Source: Anagrus nilaparvatae (taxonomy: Eukaryota > Arthropoda > Insecta > Hymenoptera > Mymaridae). From it: a stretch of 64,000 nt of DNA. Made by a program: the position numbers and the translations under genes. The stretch is from positions 51,986,501-52,050,500 of the forward strand of contig JAKSXM010000007.1 of assembly GCA_022575985.1 (NCBI GenBank), written 5' to 3'. A model generated the notes under the pieces. The model made no database searches and was not told where the DNA came from. It saw only the letters and a program-made list of their open reading frames with translations. Below, in pieces: positions 13,976-25,856 of the stretch. Numbering within the stretch: the first letter of the stretch is position 1; each line of letters opens with the position of its first letter.

Positions 13976-15173
13976 TTGTTTTGAAAAAGATATAAACTGA
14001 CTCTTGCAGTGAAGCTTATTGTTTTCTGAAGAATGATTTGTAATCGACAAGAAGACACCTGCAAGGCAGTTTTCACAATTTTTTCAAACCTATATTAGGT
14101 TTGGTTGCGGAGGTCAAATTACTCTATTCTCATCCGGCAATAAGCATTAAAACTTATATTTATATTAGTATATTAGCAATTCAAAATAAAGATTCATCGG
14201 CTGGTCTTAAGTTTTTGTTCTCGAATTTCCCATTACTAGAGCTTATAATCTAAATAAAAACTTAGCTCAAATTCCAAGGAAATGTACAATTGCAATTATA
14301 AACACACTATCCTGTTATATTAGATAATAAAATTTACTTTTAAAAGTAATTTTGTTTGCCTTTGTTTATGTCAAAGTAGCAATTCAAGCCGACAATATAC
14401 ATATTAAAACGTATAAATTTTATAAGTAATTAAGTTTTACGTTTATGTTTCTTCCTGTTTCGATGAACGATTAGTCTTGCCTCTAGTGAAACGCAGAATA
14501 TAAAAATATTTTCTTCGGATACGATCTTTGGAAATCATTTGATATTGCGATGAAAACGCACTAATATTTTTAGTTGTGCTCGGGGTGGTTCTATAAACTG
14601 CCGTAAATGCTTAAGTTATATATATGTATATGTATAACAAAATAGGCCTCAATGCAGGTGCAAAGCAATACAAATTGTATTACACTGCGGTCTGAGTTTT
14701 TTTTACGGCTATTAGAAGAAAATCCTTATCATTTATAAAATAATTAACTGAATTTAATCGCATCTTCTTCATGCAATAAGTATATTTGAAAACTGTATAG
14801 TTTGTAATCAAATTGCGAAAAATCTGGATTAATTTTATGTGATTTTGTGTTGTAAGTTTTAAAATATAATATATATATTGAGTTACTTCTGTAATAAGAT
14901 AATCACCGGTTCCGCAGAATTAGGCGATTTTTTATTGCCAATTCTGCGAAAGGAAAATGTTTGTAAATGTTTTATTTTGAAGTTTTAATGGTATTCTTGC
15001 ATTAAAATCTACCACAGGATTTAAAAATTTTATTTATGAAATTGCTTAAATTTATTTAGAAGAGCTGTGAGTTAAAATAATAAATCCTTGAATGTTTTAT
15101 TAAGCTTACGTAATTTATGTTATTTCTACGTATGGTATTTTTTGCTAAAAATTTAACTTATTACGAGCTATTA
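13976..15173. other. Non-coding stretch with a small hairpin
   Basis: No gene seen. GGTTCTATAAACTGCCGTAAATG at about 14589 matches the end of the foldback at 190 (GGTTCTACAAATGCCGTAAATG), so a truncated relative lies here. A hairpin at 14914-14947 pairs GCAGAATT with AATTCTGC. Confidence 0.5.
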
Positions 15174-15577
15174 CACTGTAAAAAGTAACATTCTTAGATT
15201 TTCAAAAAAAAATAGAATTTTTTCGAAAAATTAGTAGATTTTCAAAAAATTTTGTTAATATATTCGATAAAAATCGTAAATTTACTAAATTTAGTATATT
15301 ATCGAAAAATTCGAGAATATGTAAATTCACAACTATTTTTCATAAATTTACAACTATTTTTTGAAAATTTTCGAAAAAAATTGTAAATTATCAAATTTTC
15401 TTGCAAATTCACAAAAAAAAAAAAAAAAATCGAGAATACTCGAATTTTTTGTTAATATACTAAATTTAGTAAATTTACAATTTTTTTCAAATATTTACAA
15501 ATTTTTTCGAAAATTTAATAATTTTTCGAAAATGTTCTAATTTTTTTGTTAATATAAGAAAGTTACTTTTTACAGTG
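15174..15577. mobile_element. TA-flanked MITE, CACTGTAAAAAGTAAC family, long copy
   Basis: The termini CACTGTAAAAAGTAAC and GTTACTTTTTACAGTG are inverted and TA-flanked. The interior is an A/T palindrome rich in TTTCGAAAA and TTTACTAAATTTAG words. A shorter copy is at 30929-31118. Confidence 0.8.
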
Positions 15578-18200
15578 TAGCTATAAGAACTAGTTTTATG
15601 GAATTAGTACCTTTTGCCTTTTATTACTTACCGTTAAAACCTAAAATTTAGTTCCCAGCCGGAAACTTTTTCTAAATCCTGCTGAATTTCTCTTGAGTAC
15701 ATTCATTTCAATATTCATTTTTACTCTTCAGACGTTTCTGGTTTCATTTTTCACAATAAATTATTTTACATAATCTTCAGAATCCTGCAAGCATAAAAAA
15801 TTCAAAACATCATACAAATTAAAAACAAGAGAAAATAATTATACATTCTGATAAACAATTTTTTATAAGAAATCATTAGAGAGATTTTATCAATAATTAC
15901 GTGTAGATAAAAAAAAAGTTTATACAAAAAGTGTTTTATGTAATTTTATATCCATTTTTTTTTAAATAAGATGTAATTATTTTATAACTACTTTATTTAT
16001 TGTAATATTATCCGCGTACGTGTACTAAAAAGATGTTTTATTATAAATAAAAATAATAAAAAAATATAATATACAATAATTTAGTGTAATAAAAGAAATA
16101 TAGTTAATTACAAAGAATTAGTGTCAATAAAATAACGCGGTAAAAGATAAACGAATTAAAGTTTATAAAATTATAAAGTGTTGTAAATTTTGGGATTTTA
16201 AGTCTTAACATTTTTATGATGTCTAATGACGAATTATATTGTTTTAGGCTATTTTTTATAAAGTTAATTTAGAAACTCTTTTTTTGTTAATTGTATAATA
16301 ATTAAAGTTTTTAAAGTAATAATTTAAGGTAATAGCTTTAAAATTTAAGATCTTAGGGACTAAATTTTTCTTATCAGGTATGCAAATATTAGCTACTTGG
16401 TTTCTGGTTAAATAGAAAACAATGTTAAGTAAAGAATTATGTACTAGTTGTAAATTTTTTTTATAGATTTTATTTCAGTTAGATATCGAGACTAAGTAAA
16501 ATTATTTCAAAATCTGTAGTACTGTTATAAATAATGTAAATATCGAAACTGACCCTAAAATCCAAAGCTATCAGTAATGATTTTTGATTCTTCAAATTCT
16601 TTTGTCCAAGTTTTTGTCCAAGAACCCATATTAAAAACTGAAAAACAAAATATTTTCTGATTGGAAATTAAATAAAACTCAATTAAAATAAATGAACATC
16701 TTCAATAACATTAAAAATATGTAATTTCAAACTTTAATTTAACTAAAACCATACGAAAATTCATTATTTATTATTTTTAATTTTTACATGGGAAACAATA
16801 AACTCAATAAAATTTAATAGCTTTAAAAAAAAACATTTTTTTATTAACACAGTCAAAATAATATAAAAACGAATAAAATACAAAGACTGAAGTTTATAAA
16901 TTAATTTATGTGTGTAATTATTTTATTATATGTCTTTATTTTTTAAAATAATAAAAGTAAAAAAAATGGGTTAATAAAAATATAAGCTAAAAAAAAATCG
17001 TAATAAAAAAAAAACTTGTTTTAAATTTTTTAATATTACAAGAAACAAGGTTTAAAATTTAATGTGAAATAAGAAATGTTCATTTGGGTGCAAAAATATT
17101 AAACAAATTAAACTTATTTAATAACGAGATAGAGAAAATATAACTAGGATTTTTTTACTTATAAATTAATTATTAGCAATTTATTTAAATAAAAAATATT
17201 TCCTTCTCCAAGCATATTAGAAATCGCCTCGAATTTATGCAAATAACTGCATCCAATTATGTATATAAGTAAAAAAAACTATAAAAAGAAACTGCACCTT
17301 GTTAGAATGCCACAATATTAAACAACTCACGTTTCTTTAAATACCAGCATGCAAAATATTTCAATTTATTAATTTATTATAAAATGTCTGACTATTATTT
17401 ACTTTTTCTACTTAATTTAAAAAATTTTTTGCTTAATCTGATATTACACAAATGTAGTTAGTTTTTTGTATTGTTATAAATTTCTTTTATTTTTTTTTAT
17501 TAAAAGGTTAAGGGATATTATTATTATTATTATTATGCTTGTTGGATTGTATGTTTAAAAAATAAATAAAAAAATAAAGCAGGTATTATTACAAACAGCG
17601 AAATACGGTATAAAGGACCATGATGACACACGTGATTAGATCAAAATCTTTTGAGTATTTTTTTAAATGCTCGTGCCTTCGTTTTTTTATTTTTTATACG
17701 TTTCATCTAAATAAATATACGCCCTTTTATTTATACCTACATAAGCTACTGTTTTACTCTTTATAATGAGCTGATTATTTTTTTTAAATCGGTTTTTTTT
17801 TTTTTTTGGTTTTCTTGTATTTTTTTTTTTAAGTGATGTAAAAAATAGATTTAAAGTATGCATTTTTAAGTGAAAGAATTCTAATTATTTTAAAAATGAT
17901 TTAGTTTAAGTTAAGTAAATTTTGAGTTCAGTGTTGTAAGGCAACAAATATTTTTGGTTCTTACTTGGTTTATCTGATTTTAAGTTGCAAAAAAATTTGA
18001 AAACCAATTCATATTCGTTTCATATTATTTTTCACAGCAATATAAATTTCTTAAATTAGGTAAAAAAAACCCAATACTGGAAAAATAATATTTTCGGAAA
18101 ATCATATTAATTTATTACCAAAATTTTTTTTTATTTTTAAATTGACTTCAAATTAAATATTCAAAATCATTTTTTCTATTTTGGTAAAAAAATGGACACG
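15578..18200. other. Non-coding A/T-rich stretch
   Basis: Only low-complexity A/T DNA and an (ATT)n run at about 17517-17535. No gene or element recognised. Confidence 0.5.
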
Positions 18201-18204
18201 AAAA

Positions 18205-18850
18205 AAAAACCCTATCAAACCATTGGCACTGAGGTTCCTCAAAAAATTGAAAAATATTTTCTTTAACTAGAACTGCATTAATGAATGGCAATTAGTTTGT
18301 ACATCCAAAAATATAAATAAGAAAATAATAAAAAAATAATTTTCTACATTAAAATTTAAATTGGAACGTGAAAATAGTATTCAACACTTTTTTCAAATTA
18401 AGAAAAATTACTTTTTTTCTTACAATTTAATAAAATTAATAATATTTTTTAAAATAAAATTTTATATAAAATTAGGTATTGGTTCCAGGAATGCAAGTAA
18501 TAACAGATTCTTTTAAACTAGTACTTCCATTTAAAAAAATTAGGTATTAAGTCCAAATATAAAAAACAGGGTAAACTTATTATTTGTTGACAAAAATTTT
18601 CATAAATTTAGGTATCAGATTCAGGATGTCGAGAAATCACAAATTTTTTGAAATTAGTACTTTCGTATACAAAAATTAGGTATTATATCTAAATTGATAA
18701 AAAAAAATTTTGGTAGACATCCTTGAATGGGTAAAATTTCAGAGCACACCCACACAAACATAGACGTGACGTAAAAATTAGCATCTGGGGGTTACAAGGC
18801 ATGCTTATATGCAAAAAAAAATGCAAATCCAAATTTAAATATTTATTACA
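18205..18850 (-). repeat. Satellite-monomer element, fragment on the minus strand
   Basis: Read on the minus strand it has GCATATAAGCATGC, a GATGCTAAtttttACGTCACG stretch and a TGTGTGGGTGTG microsatellite. Two or three monomers with TACCTAATTT..GGAAGTACTAGTTT follow, then the palindrome TGAGGAACCTCA and GTGCCA. The order matches the large array at 54.4-56.6 kb. Confidence 0.65.
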
Positions 18851-18958
18851 CTGAAAAAAAGACCTTTCTATATATTATAATTTATTATTTTTGGATATTA
18901 TATGTTGTAATATATTCTAGGTTTCTAATTAAATGTATACCTAAGTATTGTTTTTTAT

Positions 18959-18990
18959 TCTCACAAATGAAATGCGCCTGAAAAGATATA
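18959..18990 (-). promoter_or_regulatory. TATA/CGAGA 32-bp module, copy 4
   Basis: On the minus strand TATATC is followed by GCATTTCATTTGTGAGA, 32 bp, preceded by CTTATA. One change (CGAGA to TGAGA) separates its end from copy 5. Confidence 0.6.
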
Positions 18991-19318
18991 TAAGAATCAA
19001 AAAAATTAACAGTATATTTATACTTCAAATTATTTTTTTTACTATTTCATTATTTTTAATTAAATGTCTAGCTAAAGAAGGTTTTCTAATTATCATTTAC
19101 ATATATTGAGATTTTTGATAATATAGGGTTTTGCAGTTTTTTATTAAAATGCTGTCATCTTAATAGTTTCTAACGGTGATATTGATATATTTTCTTATGG
19201 TATATTAACATTTTTGTTAATTTTAATTCGGTAGTTTATATGATTCTGGAAACAGATTTTTGTGAACTATAGCAAAAAGTAAATACAAAAATTCTTATGA
19301 TCTATCTATCTATATATA

Positions 19319-20475
19319 TGTCGCAGGCGTTTTGTTATTTTCCGTCACTTTGTAAATAGCCTAGGCGATTTATGAAGTGACGAGGCCGGATTAGGCACTT
19401 TGTATTTTAAAATAAAAATATAATTTTTAAATAAAAATTACCATAAAAATAACGAAAGTACTAGTCATTTTGTAGCGAGTGAAAAAGATTATTTTAAGAG
19501 GATTAAAAAAATATAAAAGTACTAGTCGTTTTAAAGTTTTGAAAATTTATCATTTTATGCCTCTATCAATCTCATATTTGTTTATTTACGTTTATTGAAA
19601 ATTTAAAATAGCCTAGTCACTTTCTAATTTCTTTGTTCGCAATTAAAACTTGTTTATTTTTATTCGTGTTTATTAACGTTCGTAGTAACGAAGCTTATAA
19701 TGGTATGAAAAGAGCAGCTGAAGACATGCTACAAAACAGTAATAAAAAATTTTGTCCAATTAATATTGGGCAAACGGTTTTAGTAGGTGTACCTAAGGTT
19801 GACCGTGGACCTTTAGATGCCCATAATATTCTAGGCAGTCGTAGATTTTCGGAATGAACTTTATCAAATTTCAACTACCGCTGGTACCTTAAATAATTGG
19901 TACCTGCGGAATGAATTACAGCCAACAGAAATCGAAATAAATGAGCCTCTTCAAAAAGAAGGTATTTCTTTGCGAGAAGCAGCTGCTAAAATTTCTATTT
20001 TTGGTGGCCAGGGTGTTAGCAAATGCAATTGCGCAGCATTAAAAAATAAGTGTTAAATCTTAAAATGTTCATGTTTTAAAAACAAACTTTTATGTAATTC
20101 ACGATGCCATGGTAAATCAACATGCGCAAATAAAACCTAGTTAACTTTCTTATTAAAATACAAAAATACGTTTGAAAAATATTGCTAATAATTTTTTAAT
20201 ATTATTTATATTTATATTATGAGATTGAATGAGTCATTAAATGATAAATTTTCAAAACTCTAAAACGACTAGTACTTTTATATTTTTTTAATCCTCTTAA
20301 AATAATCCTTTTCACTCGCTACAAAATGACTAGTACTTTCGTTATTTTTATGGTAATTTTTATTTAAAAATTATATTTTTATTTTAAAATACAAAGTGCC
20401 TAATCCGGCCTCGTCACTTCATAAATCGCCTAGGCTATTTACAAAGTGACGGAAAACAACAAAACGCCTGCGACA
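19319..20475. mobile_element. Ginger-like DNA transposon remnant with about 240-bp inverted ends
   Basis: The ends TGTCGCAGGCGTTTTGTT and its complement are flanked by TATA on both sides (19315-19318 and 20476-20479). TG..CA termini and 4-bp duplications fit Ginger-type elements, which use an integrase-like transposase. Arms run about 19319-19556 and 20238-20475. The central part keeps only the C-terminal end of a protein (separate entry). Confidence 0.75.
19633..20140 (+). pseudogene. Broken C-terminal end of a Ginger/KRBA2-like integrase
   Basis: The frame from 19633 reads through AAEDMLQNSNKKF and NIGQTVLVGVPKVDRGPLDA, the conserved segment after the integrase core in KRAB-A-domain-2-like and Ginger transposon proteins. 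It stops at 19857. Homology continues in another frame with NELYQISTTAGTLNNWYLRN, SLREAAAKISIFGGQG and a Cys-rich tail (KCNC, CSCFKNKLLCNSRCH), with a stop inside that tail. One frameshift and one stop therefore break it, and the catalytic DDE domain is absent. The family call is from memory of conserved motifs. Confidence 0.7.
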
Positions 20476-21239
20476 TATACATATAAATAGAATGCGTTAA
20501 AATAATTATGCTTTTTTGATCGTGCGAATAAATTTGATAGATTTGAAGTAAATTGAGCTTTAATACAATTTTCTTTAGAAATATAACTCATTGAATAATG
20601 ATTTTGGTGTATGGGGCAGAAAAAACTTGTTAGCCCCACTGATGATTCCTTCAGGTGTTTCCAAGACGAAAATCGTTTTCATCCAATTTTTACATTAAAA
20701 AATTTTTTTAATGCATTTTTTCAGGAGTTTATATTATAATTGTCCACTTTGAGGGGCAATTCCAAGCTTAATGAGATTAAATTTTTATTTTTTCATTTTT
20801 TAGAGTTTTGCTTTTATTTTTATTATTATTTTTTAATGATATTATTTAGTGATAATTATGTAAATTGACAGAGAAATTCTATCCTGCATGCATGACATTT
20901 TGTATTCACTTTTGGCTATTATTAAATTTTTTCTGTTACATCTAAATAAAAAGTCTAACATATTCTTTACTAAAAATTATCCCTATGAAAGTCGAATAAT
21001 GAAAAGGTTTCATTATAAAAATTTTTTGCATTAAAAATATGAAAATCATTAATAATTTTTTTGTATTAAAAAAATTTATTTAGTTTTTTTTACCCTAATA
21101 TATATAGGGCCCTTTTGACAAGTAAGAAATTAATTTTTTGCTGTTCATAAAAAATTCTTTTCCTTCCTGGTGGGACAAATACATTTTTCTGTACTGCGGC
21201 CTGAAAGTACACTGAAAGGACGCTGCGGGTCCGGCAAAG

Positions 21240-21420
21240 ACGTATTTTCTCGCCACAGTCGCAGAAAAATTTTGTACTATCCTCGGACATAAAAAAAAGA
21301 ATGACCCAAATCGCAGTTTATCATCCTTGGCTTCGCCTCGGAAGGCAATTTACATGCGATTTGGGCTATTCTTTATTTTTCTGGTCTAGGACCGCAATAT
21401 ACTATTTTTCATCCTATATG
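21240..21420. repeat. Hairpin-bearing dispersed repeat, copy 2
   Basis: The core hairpin 21299-21371 pairs GAATGACCCAAATCGCA with TGCGATTTGGGCTATTC. GCAGAAAAATTTTGTAC lies upstream and TTTATTTTTCTG downstream, as in copies 1 and 4. Confidence 0.75.
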
Positions 21421-21439
21421 GCGTTATAAAAAAAAACAA

Positions 21440-21620
21440 AACGCGTTTTCTCCCTAGTGTGAAAGAAAAATTGCATTTGAATAATGAGAACAAAAAAGGA
21501 ATGTTCCAGATCGCAGTTTTTCCTTGACTGCCCCTCAGTTAACAATTAACATGCGATCTGGACCATTCTTTCTTTTTTGCTCCCTTGGTTAAAAATGAAC
21601 TATTTCTATGTGTTTCTTAA
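21440..21620. repeat. Hairpin-bearing dispersed repeat, copy 3
   Basis: The core hairpin 21499-21567 pairs GAATGTTCCAGATCGCA with TGCGATCTGGACCATTC. The stem carries compensating changes relative to copy 2 (CCAGATCGC / GCGATCTGG). Confidence 0.75.
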
Positions 21621-21768
21621 TTTTTTTTACCTGTGTGAATTTCAAAATTTCATAATTTCATTTATTAATTTCATTAATAAATTTAATCGCAAAAAAATTC
21701 TCTTGAATATATCTTGAGTATTTGATGTTTTTGCTTAATTTTTTGGTCTCTCATCATTGAGTCTCATC

Positions 21769-23995
21769 CAGAGCCGTTTTTACAGGCACGCCAACCACGC
21801 CATGGCGTAGGGCGGCAAAATTTTTATGGGCGGCATTTAAAGAAAAATATTAAATATCTTTAAAAATTAATTTTATACCTTTAATTTTTGAAAATTATTT
21901 TCATAACTAAATAAATTAGATTTATCTTTATAAAGTTAATACTTAATTTAAATAAAAAAATAAGTCAATCATTTACTATATAGATTATCATCTATATTTT
22001 ATTAATAAAATATATCATATTGTGTCCATTTTCATCCCTTGGGGGCAGTTTATACGTCAGGATTTTATTTTAACTCATTAACGCCGGGGCGGAGAGTTTT
22101 GGAAGTGAGCAAAAATAAATATATTCTATTGTAGATACGTGGCTAAAAAGTTCATCCCGGTAGTAAAATTTCACGCTCTTTCAGAATCTGGCATTAGTTT
22201 CCATTTACAACCATTAAATATACCCTAATATCGGGGGAGAAAGGGGTAGTTAAGGCATTATTAGGATGTTTGGAAAAATCAATGAAAAGGGTATCAAATT
22301 TTATTGAAAAATGTTTGAACTTTGAAATTTGTTGATTCTAAAGTTATTATTAGCTTTGTGGTAATATTATTCTGCACCCACTACCATCGGGATGAACGGG
22401 GCAAAGCAGGTAAGCGCGGTAAAGTAGCCATATTAGAATTGTTTTTATGACAAATGACTTAAATTTTAAATTTGATAAAAAAATTTACAGTTTTCTTCGG
22501 GCGAGAAGAATAATTTTTATTTTTTCCAACTTAATTTATACGTTTGTATTTTTCACCCCCTGAATGGTATATAGGTGTATGACCGAAGAAAAATGTAACT
22601 TTTTTTTGTATTTTTAAAATTTAAGTCTAATGCGGCTACTTTAACACGTTTACCTGCTTTGTCCCGTTCACCCCTATTTTAGAGGGTGTGATAAAATTTT
22701 TGCACAAAACTAATGTTGAATTTCAAATTAGCAGCCAATTTTACTTAAGAATATAGGATGCGTCGAATATAGTTTTAATTATAAAAAATAAGTTTTATTT
22801 TAATTTTTTTTTAAACTACCCCTATCCACCTTTAAAGGGTTTTAAATAGGGCGAAAATGAATGAGACCTCAATGTATACAAAGTTTACTTAAATTTACAC
22901 ACAAAATTTTATATTTAAACATTTTTCAATAAAATTTGATACTATCTTCATTAATTTTTCCAAACATTTCCTAATAATTCCTTACCTACCCCTTTCACCC
23001 CCGTTTTTAGGGTATATTTAAGGGTTGTAGATGGAAACTAATGTCAGATTCTGAAAGAGCGTGAAATGTTACCCCAGGAACCTAACAAACTTTTTAGCCA
23101 GGTATCTACAAGGGAATATATTTATTTTTGCTCACTTCCAAAACTCTCTGCCCCGGCGTTAATGAGTTAACCCGATTGAGCCCAATAGGCCCTCCGAATG
23201 GCCGATTTTATCTGGTAGTATTTATTTTAATTTGATGGATCCATTTTTTACCACCAGAGTCTATTTTTAATCTCGGGAACCAAGTTTTAAATTGGTATTT
23301 TATTTTGGGCCGAATGGGCTTATTTGGCCCCTAAGGTTTATTTTGTTCCTCTGAGTAGCGCATAATGCCCTTGACCATGTTTCACAACCGAAGGGCTCAT
23401 TTCTTATGTGCTAATTAGTGTTTCATTTAATATCAATCTAGGATAAATATTTTAATATCGTCGCTCGTATCATCGCTAAGTACGATTAAATTAAAAATAT
23501 TAATCATAGATATTGAGTAAACCTTTTTAATTAACTAAGGAAAAGATTAATCGTAAACATTTAATTTTGATAGCGACGAAAATCTCATTTTTAATCGCTA
23601 ACGTTTAACGTTTAACGTTTAACGTTCTTAGTATATTTAATCAACCCCTAAACTTTATTATTAAAATTATAAAAAAATAACTACACATGAATGTTTGATA
23701 AAATATTTATAACTTTGTTTTTCAAAACATTTAAAAACCCTTGAAATTAATTTTTGATCAGCCCCCAAAAAAAGTATAATCTTAAATAAATCTCATTTTT
23801 GCCCAATGAGAAAAGATAAATTCCAAAAAAAAAAATAAAATCTTTAATATGCACAAATATGCACATTTTTTTTACATAACACACATTCACACTTACACGA
23901 ATTTTATTTACGACTTGATTTATGACATTTTCCCTCGCCTTACATAGGCGGCAAATTTTTGGCATTAGGCGGCAAGTAAGGCAAATACGGCTCTG
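21769..23995. mobile_element. hAT-like non-autonomous element with perfect 8-bp target duplication
   Basis: The ends CAGAGCCGTTTTTAC and, in complement, CAGAGCCGTATTTGCC are inverted. GTCTCATC flanks both sides exactly (21761-21768 and 23996-24003). The subterminal GGCGGCAAA repeats on both sides are typical of such elements. There is no transposase frame. A second element is nested inside it. Confidence 0.88.
22074..23166. mobile_element. TTAA-flanked (piggyBac-type) non-autonomous element nested in the hAT element
   Basis: The termini CTCATTAACGCCGGGGCGG and CTCATTAACGCCGGGGCAG are flanked by TTAA on both sides (22070-22073 and 23167-23170). Long inverted arms (about 22074-22330 and 22890-23166) continue inward with a second paired block (GGTAAAGTAGCC / GGCTACTTTAAC). 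Extra sequence in the right half makes it asymmetric. No transposase. Confidence 0.82.
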
Positions 23996-24186
23996 GTCTC
24001 ATCATAAGTTTAGATGCCCAGAAAACTTGAATTTAACGAGCATTAAAGGTTATAAAGCGCCTTATTACTTTGATAAAGTACTGTCGCTTGATAAACGCAC
24101 TCTTTTAAATGGTCAAAATACTAACTTTCCTAAAAACATTTAACTCTATTAAGCTTTTCACGTGCGATACAGCTGTGAAATGAATA

Positions 24187-24549
24187 GGCCCTTTCTACAC
24201 CAACACATAATGATGTCTTATGATAATCGTGTTTGTTGGATATTTTGTGGTACAGCTGGGATATTTGAAATTAAAGTTATTGCAACATGGCGCCACTAGT
24301 AGTATTAGTAAATATTTTTTATAAAAATTAAACAATAAAATGTAATTAAATCGTATTTTAACTATAGATTAAGTTATTTATTATAAAAATTATACACAAT
24401 TAATGCAATTAATCAGTTTTTAATGAGTTATAATCAATTTAAATATTTAATTTTAAGGTTATGTTTTTAGTACGGTGTAGCTGGGTAAAAAATATCCAAC
24501 AATCATGATTATCATAAAACATGGATTATTTGTTAGTGTAGAAAGGGCC
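24187..24549. mobile_element. Foldback MITE with GGCCCTTTCTACAC ends
   Basis: The left end GGCCCTTTCTACACCAACA and the right-end complement GGCCCTTTCTACACTAACA are inverted. Arms of about 75 bp share GTTGGATATTTT and AGCTGGG words. Flanks tgaATA and ATAgag allow a short target duplication. The superfamily is uncertain. Confidence 0.7.
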
Positions 24550-24814
24550 ATAGAGAATCTAACCACGATTAGAAACAAAACTGTTAATATATCGCTTAAG
24601 GTCTTACGTACCTCAGATTCTAAATAGTTAAGATGGCAATACTTATTGTTAAAACACGGAATAAATACTTTTCATGAATCAGAATAATAATGTTTCATGT
24701 GTGAACCGGACATTCAAAATGAAACACTCTTTAGTGAGATATTTAAATCAACATAAACCTAAAGTTAAAAAGTAGTTTGAAATATGTAAATTGTATTAAA
24801 ATTCGTATTTCTTA

Positions 24815-24846
24815 TATATCCTTTTAAGAGCATTTCATTTGCGAGA
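24815..24846 (+). promoter_or_regulatory. TATA/CGAGA 32-bp module, copy 5
   Basis: TATATCC start and GCATTTCATTTGCGAGA end, 32 bp, preceded by CTTA. Confidence 0.7.
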
Positions 24847-25285
24847 ATAAAAAAAAAATACTTATTGTAAGTCACACATTTTAACTGGATACCCAAAATA
24901 TATTATAACATATAAGCTCTGAAAGATATGAAGAATTGACTTTTACGAAAAAAAAATATAATTTAGATCTTTTTAAATCTGCGTTTAAATGAGAATATCC
25001 AAAAAGCTCAAAATTTAACAAAAAAAAAAACAAAAATCAGATTCAAAAATTTCTCAAGAAATAAATATCTTTTACATGTAAAAATCTCAACGGTGACTTT
25101 TTTTAGATTATGACTTATTATAGGCCAATTTCTTGCTAAGTCACATAACTTTCTTTATAATCTGGTATACATTAAGAGTTAATTTATTTTTTTTCCCAAA
25201 ATAGTCTATAAAATAATATTTAAAAATTTGTGAAAATAGCAATAAATTAAAAGAATTTATCAAAACTCGTTTTTATTAAGAGTCC

Positions 25286-25748
25286 TTCTGAGCCAAAATA
25301 GCCATTGTGGGCAGGAAGGGTCATTGGATCAGCCCCATGTTTTTATAACATAAAGATAGGAAACTCCAAAAATTTTCGGCCCTTTAAATCTTAAACAGCC
25401 TGAGTTATGGTCAATCAAACTCATTGGGCACCTCTCAACCAGCGTTAGTGTTTTTCGGGAAAACGCTTAAAAATCATAAAAATAGGCTTGAAAAAAAATT
25501 CTGAAACTGTGTGTATTTAGGAAAATCCATGGATACATCGATTTCTGCTATTAGTTTTTGGGAAAAACTCAGGTTCAAAACTCAAATTTTTTCAGAATGC
25601 TTATGATTTTTAAGCATTTTCTCGAAAAACATTAACGCTGTTTAAGAGCCAACCAATGAGTTTCCTATCTTTATGTTATAAAAACATGGAAAAATTTTTT
25701 GGCGATCCGGTGACTCAACCTGCTCACCATGGCTGTTTTGGTTCAGAA
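25286..25748. mobile_element. Foldback element
   Basis: TTCTGAGCCAAAATAGCCAT at the left pairs with ATGGCTGTTTTGGTTCAGAA at the right. GTTTTTATAACATAAAGATAGGAAACTC pairs further in, and the AACGCTTAAAAATCATAA block pairs near the centre. The open frame at 25656-25856 is part of the right arm and not a gene. Confidence 0.75.
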
Positions 25749-25856
25749 ATATTATTAAGTTTTAATAATTTTTCTTTGTTAAACGTTGAATTGAAATTTC
25801 CTATAGTTTTAAATGCACCAAATTTTAAGTATCGTTGCAAATTGCGTAAAAGATGA

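Larger units (their letters stand above)
20490..21768. other. Non-coding stretch with two hairpin repeats
   Basis: No gene seen. It holds hairpin-family copies 2 and 3 (separate entries) and A/T-rich filler. Confidence 0.5.

Noticed and set aside
13756..14076. 106-residue minus-strand frame
   Set aside because: It lies largely in the right arm of the diverged foldback and its complement arm is non-coding.
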